From contig NZ_CP028105.1 of NCBI RefSeq assembly GCF_003019675.1, positions 1,566,282-1,630,281 of the forward strand: DNA of 64,000 nt. Reading direction: 5' to 3'. A model generated the notes under the pieces. That model was not told the origin of the DNA and searched no databases. It saw nothing but the letters and a program-made list of their open reading frames with translations. Positions 50,274 to 58,806 of the stretch are shown here, piece by piece (the stretch's first letter is position 1; each line of letters begins with the position of its first letter). Source of the stretch: Fusobacterium ulcerans (GTDB lineage: Bacteria > Fusobacteriota > Fusobacteriia > Fusobacteriales > Fusobacteriaceae). The position numbers and the translations under genes were made by a program.

Positions 50274-50708
50274 ATGATAAAATTGACAAAAAAAGAATTG
50301 GAAGTTCTAGGAGAAAATAAAGATGCAATAGCTCAGCTTTTAGTAAGAAAAGCTATTCTTGCAGAAATGGAAAAGAAAGAATATACAGAAGAGGAAAAAA
50401 GATATCTTGAAGAAATGAAGCTTAATATGGAAATTGAATTTTATCTTAATTCAATAGCACAGAAAACAGTTCAAATTTATGATTATGAACTTTTAGAAGT
50501 GTATAAAAACAATACTGAAGCATTAAAGGATAAAAATACCATAGAAGTATATCCACAACTACAACAGGCTTTGTTTAATCAAAAACTTGGAGAAGAAAAA
50601 GTAAAAGTTATAAATGAATTAGTAGAAAAATACAAAATAAATGATGTACTAAAAGAATATGTAAAGATAGAAGAACCTATTGAAAAAACAGAAGAAGAAA
50701 ATAAATAA
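50274..50708 (+). CDS. Hypothetical helical protein of the adhesin operon
   Basis: A 144-residue protein without a signal peptide, mostly alpha-helical and rich in Glu and Lys. The pattern of a helix with VYKNNTEALKDK followed by an EVYPQLQQALFNQKLGEEKVKVINELVEKY segment loosely resembles the N-terminal chaperone part of SurA/PrsA-type proteins, but no catalytic domain follows and it is not exported, so I would not assign it. It is in an operon with adhesins: GGAGG precedes the ATG, and FadA follows 10 bases after the stop. Confidence 0.65.
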   Translation: MIKLTKKELEVLGENKDAIAQLLVRKAILAEMEKKEYTEEEKRYLEEMKLNMEIEFYLNSIAQKTVQIYDYELLEVYKNNTEALKDKNTIEVYPQLQQALFNQKLGEEKVKVINELVEKYKINDVLKEYVKIEEPIEKTEEENK

Positions 50709-50718
50709 GGGGGATAAG

Positions 50719-51081
50719 ATGAAAAAAATATTGATAGGATGTATTTTAGCAGTATCAGCAGTATCGTATTCAGCAACAGATGTAATGTCAACATTGGAGC
50801 AACTTGAACTTAATCTTCAACAGTTAGAGGCTGAAGAAAGAGCCATGTATAATCAAAGAAAAGCAGAGGCTGAAGAAGCAGAAAGAACTTTGGCAGCTCA
50901 AAGAAAGATGTATGAAGAAATATCAGAAAAAGAAAAAAGAATATCAAGTGTAAAAGATAATAAATTTTATAAAGCCCAATATCAAGAATTAGGAAAAAAA
51001 TATGCTGAGGCTAAAAAAGAACTGGAAACAGATATGAGAAAGCAGGAAGAAATAATAAGTATATTTGAAGCAATAAAATAA
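50719..51081 (+). CDS. fadA: FadA-family adhesin
   Basis: A 120-residue protein of the FadA adhesin/invasin family, which binds host cadherins and forms surface filaments from helical hairpins. The signal peptide is residues 1-18 (MKKILIGCILAVSAVSYS). The rest matches FadA closely, including the block NKFYKAQYQELGKKYAEAKKEL and the end RKQEEIISIFEAIK. The upstream in-frame ATG at 50680 lies in the previous gene; AAGGGGG before 50719 decides the start. It is the last gene of the adhesin operon, and a strong terminator follows at 51105. Confidence 0.9.
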   Translation: MKKILIGCILAVSAVSYSATDVMSTLEQLELNLQQLEAEERAMYNQRKAEAEEAERTLAAQRKMYEEISEKEKRISSVKDNKFYKAQYQELGKKYAEAKKELETDMRKQEEIISIFEAIK

Positions 51082-51104
51082 AAAATAGAAATAAATAGTA
51101 AATT

Positions 51105-51133
51105 AAAAAGCTGTAAATTCATTACAGCTTTTT
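51105..51133. terminator. Bidirectional terminator between the fadA and methyltransferase genes
   Basis: A perfect 12-bp stem, AAAAAGCTGTAA (51105-51116) with its complement (51122-51133), ATTCA loop. It serves both convergent operons. Confidence 0.88.
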
Positions 51134-51152
51134 ATATTTGATAATAGAGTAA

Positions 51153-51788
51153 TCAAGAATATTTTAATTTAGAAATATTTTCTAAAAGAACAGACAGCCT
51201 TTTATGATTTAATTCTATTCCTACAAAATTTTTATTGTTGAGATAGGAATTAAAGCCAACAAGACCCCGCCCCATACACATATCGCCTATACATTCATAT
51301 TGAATATTTTTACAGATAAATTCTATTATTTTTTCTTCATCCATACCATCTAATTTTAAATTGAGTCTTTTTTCACTTCCTTGGACAATATAACAGAAAT
51401 TTTTATCATTATTATAATATGTACTATTATAAAAAGTCACATGTTTATATAATTTTTTCATTTCTTTTATAAAGTCAGCAAGATATTCTTTGCCAATTTC
51501 TAAAAAACAAAGTTTTGCTTCTATTTCACCAATTCTTTTAAAAAGTATTTCATAAAATTCTTCGTAACTCTGTACTTTGGGCATCAGCCTAGCTTTCATA
51601 TAGAAGGTGTTAAGATTTCTTAAATTCCAAGGAGGATCAATAAATAATATATCTGCCTTTTTCATAAAATCAGGAAGCTCCTCAGTAAGATCATGCACCA
51701 TAATAATATTTTCATCTATAGTATATGGAACCGCAGGTTTTATTGGATAACTTACATAAGATCCACCATATTCCCATTTTTCATTCAT
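51153..51788 (-). CDS. N6-adenine DNA methyltransferase-like protein
   Basis: A 211-residue methyltransferase. ILFIDPPWNLRNLNTFY holds the DPPW catalytic motif, near residue 50. The S-adenosylmethionine-binding block comes later (IGDMCMGRGLVGFNSYL, then FVGIELNHKRL), so the motif order is that of beta-class enzymes. There is no recognition domain and no endonuclease next to it, so it is not an ordinary restriction-modification enzyme. GGAGG lies 6 bases before the ATG at 51788; an ATG at 51791 is also possible. The start overlaps the end of the ParB-like gene. It is the last gene of a four-gene cassette. Whether DNA or another molecule is modified is unknown. Confidence 0.78.
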   Translation of the reverse strand: MNEKWEYGGSYVSYPIKPAVPYTIDENIIMVHDLTEELPDFMKKADILFIDPPWNLRNLNTFYMKARLMPKVQSYEEFYEILFKRIGEIEAKLCFLEIGKEYLADFIKEMKKLYKHVTFYNSTYYNNDKNFCYIVQGSEKRLNLKLDGMDEEKIIEFICKNIQYECIGDMCMGRGLVGFNSYLNNKNFVGIELNHKRLSVLLENISKLKYS

Positions 51789-52317
51789 CATTAACCTCCT
51801 GCATTTCCCAGCTTTTTGAATAAGCTTTATTTTTGAAAATTTCTGCAATACCCGTTATTTGTTTCAATCTAAAAACTTCTTCCTCTTCCATACCTAAAGA
51901 CAGAGCTATTTTTTCATCTTCAAGACCTTTTTCATATAATTCTCTTACTAATTCACCCATAAGTTCAACTTGATGAACTCCTCTAGCCCTATTGAATTGT
52001 ACTGTTGCAGCCATTCTTTTTTCTATATCATGTTCTAATACAATTATTGGAATTTCTTTGGCTTTAAAGTATTTTTTAAAAATTTCATATCGATGAAATC
52101 CATCAACTATCGTATATTTATCACGAGTTTTATCATATATAGTAACCACAGCAAAGCAGAATCCATTGTCCAAAATAGACCTTTCTAATAATTCCATATT
52201 ATTAACTGCAACCTTATTAGGATTGTATTTATTTGGTTCAACTTTACTTATAGGCACTATAATAGGAGTCATAACTGGAAGTGTTATATTTCCTTTTTTT
52301 GTTTTTATATATCTCAT
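51781..52317 (-). CDS. ibrB: IbrB-like protein with ParB/Srx nuclease-fold domain
   Basis: A 178-residue protein with a ParB N-terminal-like domain: VEPNKYNPNKV, then the signature YTIVDGFHRYEIF and QFNRARGVHQ. It is followed by a helical stretch (LGMEEEEVFRLKQ) like a helix-turn-helix. It resembles IbrB, which together with IbrA activates prophage-borne genes in E. coli, and more loosely DndB-type partners of PAPS-reductase-like proteins. The start at 52317 overlaps the stop of the ibrA-like gene as ATGA and has GGAGAG before it, so translation is coupled. DNA binding and a regulatory or nuclease role are inferred from the fold. Confidence 0.78.
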   Translation of the reverse strand: MRYIKTKKGNITLPVMTPIIVPISKVEPNKYNPNKVAVNNMELLERSILDNGFCFAVVTIYDKTRDKYTIVDGFHRYEIFKKYFKAKEIPIIVLEHDIEKRMAATVQFNRARGVHQVELMGELVRELYEKGLEDEKIALSLGMEEEEVFRLKQITGIAEIFKNKAYSKSWEMQEVNDE

Positions 52318-53441
52318 AGTATTGCTCTCCATTTTTTAAGTTTTTCTAACCGAGGATCTTTTCTATTATCCACAGGTAAATTATTTTCATAGTCATTTAG
52401 TATGAGCTGTTTACATTGCTGTCTTGCAACATATTCATTTTCAAGATGTTTTTGAAATCTTTTTTGAAATATTCGTTTTGTAGTTTTATTAGGATATGTT
52501 TTTAATAAAAAATCTCGGTACTCTCTCCATGAATCATAATTTTTAGGGAGCTTTGTACATCTCAACATTTTACTGTCTTTTCCATAAAGATTACCAATGC
52601 TTATTCCTGCTATCCTTTTAAGGAGTCTGTCATAAGTTTTAGGCTCAAATTCAGGAAGATCAACTAATGCCTTGAAACTTTTTTCATGGATTAATGAAGA
52701 TACTCTAATTTCTCTTAATCCTGTTCCCTTTTTATATTGGTAATCATATATTTTAGAATATTTTAATTTTTCATCATAAATGTATTTCCAGACATCGTGA
52801 AAATTCCAGTCATATATTGGGTAAAAAGAAAAGTTTTCATATTTTAATTTTGTTCCCCAATAAATAAAAGTTCCGTTTATATTTACAGGGTTTTTTACTA
52901 CAGCTCCCCATCTGTTAGGACTTTCAGTTGCTCTTAAACCAACTAAAAAAACAGTGTCCTTTTTTAATCTTTGAAAATTTTCTATTGCATCATAAAATCC
53001 AAACCCTTTATTCTTATCTCTTATAGTTTCAGTTTCTATATCCCATGGTTTATTTTGAATAGAATTTTTTTCTTTAGGCCTCATCCATAAATGAGATTTA
53101 TTTTTTTCCCAGCATTTGAGCTGACCTTCTGTAATACTTGTTGCATTAGTAAGATTAAATTCTACTTGAAGCCAGTAATTTATAGTATTCTCTGGAAAAA
53201 GATTCATTAAATATTTTATTTGTTTAACTGTACTGCTATATACAACTTCTTCATCTAGAAAAAATAATCCTACTTTTCTATTTCTTTTGACTGCTTCTTT
53301 TAAAGTGAGATAAGCAAGGACAGTACTATCTTTTCCACCTGAAATAGCAACACAAATATTTTTAAAATTATCAAAAAGAAAGCTTATTCTATCTCTTGAA
53401 GCTTCAAGAACATTTTTATTGGTATACATCTGCTTTATCAT
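52314..53441 (-). CDS. ibrA: IbrA-like PAPS reductase-family PP-loop protein
   Basis: A 375-residue adenine-nucleotide alpha-hydrolase-fold protein related to PAPS reductases, DndC/SspD and IbrA. The PP-loop SGGKDST is at 34-40. The substrate-binding GLRATESPNR is at 168-177, and YPIYDWNFHDVWKYI at 207-221 matches the PI-DW-DVW motif of PAPS reductases. Scattered cysteines (110, 295, 343) do not form the CC pair of assimilatory enzymes. No sulfate assimilation gene is nearby, and the partner is a ParB-like gene, so a role in gene activation or nucleic-acid sulfur chemistry is more likely than sulfite formation. It overlaps the upstream gene by 26 bases. The first ATG has no strong ribosome-binding site. 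Confidence 0.8.
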   Translation of the reverse strand: MIKQMYTNKNVLEASRDRISFLFDNFKNICVAISGGKDSTVLAYLTLKEAVKRNRKVGLFFLDEEVVYSSTVKQIKYLMNLFPENTINYWLQVEFNLTNATSITEGQLKCWEKNKSHLWMRPKEKNSIQNKPWDIETETIRDKNKGFGFYDAIENFQRLKKDTVFLVGLRATESPNRWGAVVKNPVNINGTFIYWGTKLKYENFSFYPIYDWNFHDVWKYIYDEKLKYSKIYDYQYKKGTGLREIRVSSLIHEKSFKALVDLPEFEPKTYDRLLKRIAGISIGNLYGKDSKMLRCTKLPKNYDSWREYRDFLLKTYPNKTTKRIFQKRFQKHLENEYVARQQCKQLILNDYENNLPVDNRKDPRLEKLKKWRAIL

Positions 53442-54303
53442 AGATTATTTCACATTTTTCCTTCCATTCTGTATAACTTTTTGCATAAAATTTGTCAACT
53501 GGCAGACTTGTTGATAGAAATTCAAATTCCTTTATATTTTTCATAGTTTTTAAAAAATCATTAAAATTTAATCTTCTATAATGGAAATCCACCACAAGTA
53601 CTTCTGATTTTTCTGATATAAGATTTATATTGTTGTAAGAAACAGTATTTTTAAGTCTAAACCTATTGTTTCTTGCAACAGCAATTTTTTCTTTTATATG
53701 TTCTTTTTTAAAATCTCCTGTTAAAAGATGTAAATTTCTTGGAAGTGTATCAGGATCCTGATTTCCAAGGAGTTTGAATAAAAGATTTTTTTCTCTTTCA
53801 TATCTTTCTCTCATATATTTTGTCGTTCGTATAGTACATACTTTCATAGGAATTGTTCTTTTAATCATTTTTATATCTTCAACATTTAGATAATTAAAAT
53901 CAAATCCTTTTCCTCTATATTTTCCTTTATTTTCAAAATTTAAAAGTATCATAAAGTCATCATAATTTTCTATTATAGGGAAATATTCAAAGATTATTCT
54001 ATGAGAGGTTTGATTTAAATAATGGTGGGCACAGTTATATATTAATTTATTTCTATTGCTGGTTCTCATACATTCATCCATTATAATTAAAGAGTTTTCA
54101 TTTATTTCCTCTAATAATCTATAGAAATATTTATACTTTTCAATATTTGAATATTCAATATATTCTATATTTTCAGTTCCAATATTATAATTTATATGGA
54201 ATTTTTTAAAAAAGAAACAATAAATTTTATTAATGCAATTATTATTGATATACTTTATTATTTCTTGTTCTTTTTGTTCCTTATTTAATCCAATTCTAAT
54301 CAT
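53416..54303 (-). CDS. Hypothetical protein heading the IbrA/IbrB cassette
   Basis: A 295-residue soluble protein that I do not recognise. A hydrophobic strand ending in two acidic residues (SLIIMDECMRTSNRNKL, about 96-112) looks like a Walker B/DE motif, but no Walker A GKT/S is present. Basic segments follow (IRTTKYMRERYEREKN and ARNNRFRLKNT). It lacks a signal peptide and membrane segments. AGGAGG (54319-54314 on the minus strand) precedes the ATG, and the end overlaps the IbrA-like gene, so it is the first gene of a coupled operon. A nucleic-acid-handling role is a guess from the charged segments and partners. Confidence 0.7.
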   Translation of the reverse strand: MIRIGLNKEQKEQEIIKYINNNCINKIYCFFFKKFHINYNIGTENIEYIEYSNIEKYKYFYRLLEEINENSLIIMDECMRTSNRNKLIYNCAHHYLNQTSHRIIFEYFPIIENYDDFMILLNFENKGKYRGKGFDFNYLNVEDIKMIKRTIPMKVCTIRTTKYMRERYEREKNLLFKLLGNQDPDTLPRNLHLLTGDFKKEHIKEKIAVARNNRFRLKNTVSYNNINLISEKSEVLVVDFHYRRLNFNDFLKTMKNIKEFEFLSTSLPVDKFYAKSYTEWKEKCEIIYDKADVYQ

Positions 54304-54353
54304 TTGTCTTGTACCTCCTGAATAACAGTTGTGTATTTTATATTTTTGACTTT

Positions 54354-54381
54354 ATTATATTGAATAATAAGAAAATCAAAC
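54354..54381 (-). promoter_or_regulatory. Possible promoter of the IbrA/IbrB cassette
   Basis: On the minus strand a consensus TATAAT (54359-54354) lies 16 bases after GTTTGA (54381-54376), about 50 bases upstream of the ATG. The -35 match is weak, which would suit a system needing an activator. Confidence 0.4.
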
Positions 54382-54746
54382 TAATTATTTTTTCATTTTA
54401 CGTTTCTTTAGAAAGTTATTGAACTATACAATTGAAATTTTAACATTTTTTTATGATTTTATATACCTAAAAAAATGCAGGGTATAATTTCTAGGATGAT
54501 AAACTATCTTAAACACGTTTGATTTAGTTTGTATATATTTTTTAAAACACTCTAATTTCTTAAATATATGTAATTTGTTGATGAACAAAAAAGTGAAGGA
54601 ATATATATGGAATATTAAAAGTAAAAAAAGTTATAAATTAACTTTCAAATATATAGAAATTTTAATAATAATATCTAATTAAATATTATTAGGATAGACT
54701 TTGTTTTTTTAAAATAATAATTTTTATGTGAAAAAATAATTTTAAT

Positions 54747-54770
54747 ATTTGTAACAAAATTGTCACAAAT
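54747..54770. promoter_or_regulatory. Dyad-symmetric operator candidate
   Basis: A 24-base dyad, ATTTGT-A-ACAA / TTGT-C-ACAAAT, is symmetric at 20 of 24 positions. It overlaps a TTGTCA that could be a -35 for a short plus-strand transcript ending at 54867. The AT-rich rest of 54382-54746 shows nothing I recognise. Confidence 0.4.
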
Positions 54771-54827
54771 ATCTAGTATCATTAAAGTATATAAATCTTT
54801 CCCCAAGATGTTTTATATATAGATATG

Positions 54828-54867
54828 AAAAAACGGCATGACAATCAAGTCACTTGCCGTTTTTTTC
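54828..54867. terminator. Orphan terminator upstream of the nucleoside operon
   Basis: AAAAAACGGCA (54828-54838) pairs with TGCCGTTTTTT (54855-54865), and TGAC with GTCA inside. A and T runs flank it on both sides. No gene ends here on either strand, so it must terminate a small RNA or a leader. Confidence 0.8.
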
Positions 54868-54884
54868 ATTTTACAGTAATTTAT

Positions 54885-54914
54885 TCGACAATGCAGCTGT
54901 ATTTGTGGTATATT
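54885..54914 (+). promoter_or_regulatory. Promoter of the nucleoside operon
   Basis: TCGACA (54885-54890) and TATATT (54909-54914) are 18 bases apart, 65 bases before the udp start codon. Confidence 0.5.
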
Positions 54915-54979
54915 AAACATATAGAGAATATAATTTTATAAAAATATTTAAAAATATATCAGATATTGGAGGGATAATC

Positions 54980-55753
54980 ATGAAATATGCAGAAGAGGGA
55001 GTTCAATATCATATAGGAATAAAAAAAGGTGATGTAGGAAGATATGTAATACTTCCTGGAGATCCAAAACGTTGTGAAAAAATAGCAAAATATTTTGAAG
55101 ATGCAAAACTTGTGGCAGATAATAGAGAATACATCACATACACCGGATATCTTGATGGTGTGAAAGTCAGTGTTACTTCTACAGGAATAGGAGGGCCATC
55201 AGCAGCTATAGCCTTGGAGGAGCTTGTAAAATCAGGAGCAGATACATTTTTACGTGTGGGAACATGTGGAGGGATGCAGACTGAAATTATGGGAGGAGAT
55301 ATAGTGATTGCTACTGGAGCTATCAGAATGGAAGGAACCAGCAGAGAATATGCTCCAATTGAATTTCCAGCAGTGGCAGATATAGATATAGTAAATGCTC
55401 TTATACAGGGAGCAAAGGATTTAGGAGAAAAATATCATACTGGAATAGTTCAATGCAAAGATTCGTTTTATGGACAGCACGAACCTGAAACAAAGCCAGT
55501 AAGTTATGAATTGATGAATAAATGGGAAGCATGGATACGTCTAGGATGTAAAGCTTCAGAAATGGAATCAGCAGCACTTTTTGTAGTGGGAGATTATTTA
55601 AGAGTTCGGGTAGGATCAGCATTTTTAGTAGTAGCTAATCAAGAAAGAGAAAAAGCAGGACTTGAAAATCCAGTTGTCCATGATACAGATGCAGCCATAA
55701 GAGTAGCCATTGAAGCTATACGTAACCTTATAAAAACAGATATGCCAGAATAA
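54980..55753 (+). CDS. udp: Uridine phosphorylase
   Basis: A 257-residue nucleoside phosphorylase (NP-I family) that splits uridine with phosphate to uracil and ribose-1-phosphate. It has [15 protein letters not shown] with the phosphate-binding Arg, [11 protein letters not shown], the uracil-specific [11 protein letters not shown] loop and [10 protein letters not shown] with the ribose-binding Glu. TTGGAGG precedes the ATG. It is the first of five closely spaced genes that together degrade pyrimidine and purine nucleosides, and is followed 12 bases later by cdd, which feeds it. Confidence 0.93.
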   Translation: MKYAEEGVQYHIGIKKGDVGRYVILPGDPKRCEKIAKYFEDAKLVADNREYITYTGYLDGVKVSVTSTGIGGPSAAIALEELVKSGADTFLRVGTCGGMQTEIMGGDIVIATGAIRMEGTSREYAPIEFPAVADIDIVNALIQGAKDLGEKYHTGIVQCKDSFYGQHEPETKPVSYELMNKWEAWIRLGCKASEMESAALFVVGDYLRVRVGSAFLVVANQEREKAGLENPVVHDTDAAIRVAIEAIRNLIKTDMPE

Positions 55754-55765
55754 AGGAGGCAGGCT

Positions 55766-56164
55766 ATGGAAAAATACAGAGATATACTGGAAAGAGCTTT
55801 TTCAGCTATGGACAATGCCTATGCACCATATTCTAATTATCATGTAGGGGCCTGTGTAAAAACAAAAGATGGAAAATATTTTATAGGTGCCAATGTGGAG
55901 AATGCTTCCTATGGGCTGACTAACTGTGCAGAGAGAAATGCTATCTTTCAAGTATATTCACAGGGATATAGAAAAGAGGATGTAGAAGCTATTGCCATTG
56001 TGAGCAGCGGGAAAACCCTTGCAACGCCATGCGGAGCCTGTAGACAGGTACTGGTAGAGCTTTTAAATAGAGATACTCCTATTGTATTATCTAATAGAGA
56101 AAGAGAAATGGTAACAAATATAGAGGAACTTTTACCAATGTCATTCACAAGTGATGACTTATAA
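55766..56164 (+). CDS. cdd: Cytidine deaminase
   Basis: A 132-residue tetrameric-type cytidine deaminase that converts cytidine and deoxycytidine to uridine and deoxyuridine. The zinc site is complete: Cys54 and the catalytic Glu56 in TNCAERNAIF, with Cys89 and Cys92 in PCGACRQVL. The substrate motif GANVENASYG is also present. AAGGAGG before the ATG lies 12 bases from the end of udp. Its product is the substrate of the neighbouring uridine phosphorylase. Confidence 0.95.
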   Translation: MEKYRDILERAFSAMDNAYAPYSNYHVGACVKTKDGKYFIGANVENASYGLTNCAERNAIFQVYSQGYRKEDVEAIAIVSSGKTLATPCGACRQVLVELLNRDTPIVLSNREREMVTNIEELLPMSFTSDDL

Positions 56165-56175
56165 GGAGGAGAATT

Positions 56176-56886
56176 ATGTCTACACCACACAATCAAGCAA
56201 AACCTGGAGATATTGCAAAAAATGTATTGATGCCTGGAGATCCATTGAGAGCTAAATTTATAGCAGAGACATTTTTAACAAATGTAAGGCAGGTAAACTC
56301 TGTGAGAAATATGCTTGCTTTCACTGGGGAGTACAAAGGAAAAGAAATAACAGTTATGGCTTCTGGAATGGGAATGCCATCTATTGGAATATATTCATAT
56401 GAATTATATACAGTTTATGGAGTGGAGAATATAATTCGTGTAGGATCAGCAGGATCTTATGTAGAAAAATTGAATATATATGATGTAGTGCTTGCAGACA
56501 GTGCATGGAGTGAATCGACTTTTGCACATACACAAAATGGATTTGAAGGAGATACAATTCTTCCAAGTGCTCAATTAAATAAAAAAATATTGGAAACAGC
56601 AGAAAGATTAGGTGTAAAAGTACATCTGGACAAAATACATTCAAGTGATGTCTTTTATAGAGAAAGTAATGTAGACGGATACAAGGAGCTCTATGCTAAA
56701 CACGGGTGTACTTGTGTAGAGATGGAAAGTTTTGCACTTTTCCATAATGCAGCAGTTTTAGGAAAAAATGCTGCATGTCTTCTGACTATATCAGATTCTT
56801 TTGTAACTAAACAGGAGACTACATCAGAAGAGAGACAATCATCTTTTGTAAATATGATGAAAGTGGCTCTTGAAACTTTCTGTTGA
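56176..56886 (+). CDS. deoD: Purine nucleoside phosphorylase DeoD
   Basis: A 236-residue hexameric-type purine nucleoside phosphorylase that releases purine bases and (deoxy)ribose-1-phosphate. It opens with [22 protein letters not shown], followed by [14 protein letters not shown], the phosphate-binding [10 protein letters not shown] and [12 protein letters not shown], with the ribose-binding Glu. The catalytic Asp lies in [27 protein letters not shown] precedes the ATG. It lies 11 bases after cdd and 19 before deoB. Confidence 0.95.
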   Translation: MSTPHNQAKPGDIAKNVLMPGDPLRAKFIAETFLTNVRQVNSVRNMLAFTGEYKGKEITVMASGMGMPSIGIYSYELYTVYGVENIIRVGSAGSYVEKLNIYDVVLADSAWSESTFAHTQNGFEGDTILPSAQLNKKILETAERLGVKVHLDKIHSSDVFYRESNVDGYKELYAKHGCTCVEMESFALFHNAAVLGKNAACLLTISDSFVTKQETTSEERQSSFVNMMKVALETFC

Positions 56887-56905
56887 TTCAACGGAGGTAA
56901 TACTT

Positions 56906-58096
56906 ATGAGAAAATATAAGAGAATATTTACCATAGTTATAGATTCTTTAGGAATAGGAGCTATGGAAGATGCTGGAAAATATGGAGATACAGGAGCAGA
57001 TACATTAGGACACATAGCTGATTCGGTGGAAAAGTTTAACATACCAAATCTTCAAAAATTAGGACTTGCTAATCTTCATCCAATGAAAAATGTGAAAGCA
57101 ACAGAAAAACCTCTTGCCTATTATGGAGAACTTAAAGAGACAAGTGTAGGAAAAGATACTATGACAGGGCATTGGGAAATGATGGGGCTGGAGATAAAAA
57201 CTCCTTTTAAAACATTTACAGAAACAGGATTTCCAAAAGAATTGATAGATGAGCTGGAGAAAAGATTTGGGCGTAAAATAGTAGGAAACAAATCAGCCAG
57301 CGGAACAGAAATACTGGAAGAATATGGAGAACATGAGATAGCTACAGGAGATGTTATTGTATATACAAGTGCTGACTCTGTGCTTCAGATATGCGGCAAT
57401 GAAGAAACTATGGGACTTGAGACTCTATACAAATTTTGTGAAATAGCAAGAGAACTTACTATGAGAGATGAATGGAAAGTAGGAAGAGTAATAGCCAGAC
57501 CATATATAGGAATGAAAAAAGGTGAATTTAAACGTACAAGCAATCGTCATGACTATGCTCTGAAACCATATGGGAAAACTGCTTTAGATGTGTTGAAAGC
57601 AGGAGGATTTGATGTGATATCTGTTGGAAAAATCAGAGATATCTTTGATGGAGAAGGAATAACAGAATCATATAAATCAAAGAGTTCTGTACATGGGATG
57701 GAGCAGACTCTGGAACTTTTAGATAAAGATTTTACTGGATTATGCTTTGTAAATCTAGTTGATTTTGATGCTCTGTGGGGGCACAGGAGAAATCCAAAGG
57801 GATATGCAGAGGAATTGGAAAAATTTGATGTAAATTTAGGAAAAGTTTTGGAAAAACTTCAAGAAGATGATCTTTTAATAATAACTGCTGATCATGGAAA
57901 TGATCCTACATTCAAAGGAACGGATCATACTAGAGAAAAAGTTCCATTTATAGCATACTCACCATCTATGAAAAAAGCAGGAGCTTTGCCGCCAGCAGAT
58001 ACTTTTGCTGTGATAGGAGCTACTATTGCTGATAACTTTGATATAGTGATGCCTGAAAATACAATAGGAAGATCTGTACTTGAAGAATTAAAATAA
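56906..58096 (+). CDS. deoB: Phosphopentomutase
   Basis: A 396-residue alkaline-phosphatase-fold mutase converting (deoxy)ribose-1-phosphate to the 5-phosphate. The first metal-binding Asp is in [16 protein letters not shown], the phosphorylated Thr in [12 protein letters not shown], and the later metal sites in [11 protein letters not shown] and [19 protein letters not shown]. The frame opens further upstream at 56870, inside deoD, but ACGGAGG at 56891-56897 fixes the ATG at 56906. It links the phosphorylases to deoC. Confidence 0.95.
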   Translation: MRKYKRIFTIVIDSLGIGAMEDAGKYGDTGADTLGHIADSVEKFNIPNLQKLGLANLHPMKNVKATEKPLAYYGELKETSVGKDTMTGHWEMMGLEIKTPFKTFTETGFPKELIDELEKRFGRKIVGNKSASGTEILEEYGEHEIATGDVIVYTSADSVLQICGNEETMGLETLYKFCEIARELTMRDEWKVGRVIARPYIGMKKGEFKRTSNRHDYALKPYGKTALDVLKAGGFDVISVGKIRDIFDGEGITESYKSKSSVHGMEQTLELLDKDFTGLCFVNLVDFDALWGHRRNPKGYAEELEKFDVNLGKVLEKLQEDDLLIITADHGNDPTFKGTDHTREKVPFIAYSPSMKKAGALPPADTFAVIGATIADNFDIVMPENTIGRSVLEELK

Positions 58097-58110
58097 TCAT
58101 AGGAGAAAAA

Positions 58111-58758
58111 ATGGACAGAAAAGATATATTGAAAATAGTTGATCATACACTTTTGGCTCAAACATCTACATGGGAGCAGATAAAAGAGATACTTGATGAT
58201 GGAATAAAATATGAAACAGCTTCAGCATGTATACCTTCATCATTTGTAAAAAGAGCTAAAGACTATGTAAAGGGAGCTCTTCCTATATGTACTGTGATAG
58301 GGTTTCCAAATGGATACAGTACAACAGCTGTAAAAGTATTTGAAACAGAGGAAGCGGTAAAAAATGGTGCTGATGAAATAGATATGGTAATCAATATTGG
58401 AGACTTGAAAGATAAAAAATATGACATTATTTTAAATGAGATAAAAGATATCCACAAAGCTTGTAAAGGTAAAATATTAAAGGTAATTATTGAAACATGT
58501 CTTCTTACTGAAGAGGAAAAAATAAAAATGTGTGAGATAGTTAGTGAATCAGGAGCTGAATATATCAAGACTTCTACAGGTTTTTCTACTTCTGGAGCTA
58601 CAGTGGAAGATGTTTCTCTTATGAAAAAATATGTAGGAAAGAATATAAAAATAAAGGCAGCTGGGGGGATAAGTTCTTTTGAAGATGCTGAAAAATTTAT
58701 AGAAGCTGGAGCAAATAGACTTGGAACAAGCAGACTGGTAAAAATAATGAAAGCTTAA
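58111..58758 (+). CDS. deoC: Deoxyribose-phosphate aldolase
   Basis: A 215-residue class I aldolase that splits 2-deoxyribose-5-phosphate into acetaldehyde and glyceraldehyde-3-phosphate, the last step of deoxynucleoside catabolism. Asp91 is in [12 protein letters not shown]. The Schiff-base Lys153 is in [14 protein letters not shown] and Lys182 in IKAAGGIS. It is the last gene of the udp-cdd-deoD-deoB-deoC operon, 14 bases after deoB. A terminator follows. No nucleoside transporter or DeoR-type regulator is in the operon. Confidence 0.95.
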   Translation: MDRKDILKIVDHTLLAQTSTWEQIKEILDDGIKYETASACIPSSFVKRAKDYVKGALPICTVIGFPNGYSTTAVKVFETEEAVKNGADEIDMVINIGDLKDKKYDIILNEIKDIHKACKGKILKVIIETCLLTEEEKIKMCEIVSESGAEYIKTSTGFSTSGATVEDVSLMKKYVGKNIKIKAAGGISSFEDAEKFIEAGANRLGTSRLVKIMKA

Positions 58759-58763
58759 TAATA

Positions 58764-58806
58764 AAAACAGAGGTAACTAAAAATTAATAGTCACCTCTGT
58801 TTTTTT
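58764..58806. terminator. Bidirectional terminator after deoC
   Basis: AAAACAGAGGTNACTA-type arms pair across an AAAATTAA loop with one mismatch, followed by T residues. It lies between convergent genes, and the protease stop codon is inside the T run. Confidence 0.85.

Noticed and set aside
51153-54303. Classical Dnd/Ssp phosphorothioation or restriction-modification system
   Set aside because: Only a PAPS-reductase-like and a ParB-like gene resemble Dnd parts. DndD, DndE, SspB, SspC and any restriction enzyme are absent, and the methyltransferase has no recognition domain.
51153-54303. Prophage remnant
   Set aside because: No integrase, repressor, structural gene or attachment repeat is visible on either side. 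Only the style of the four genes recalls phage cargo.
54747-54770. CRP or GlnR/TnrA binding site
   Set aside because: The half-sites resemble TGTNA/TNACA, but the spacer is 8 bases, against 6 for CRP and 7 for GlnR/TnrA, so the dyad was left unassigned.
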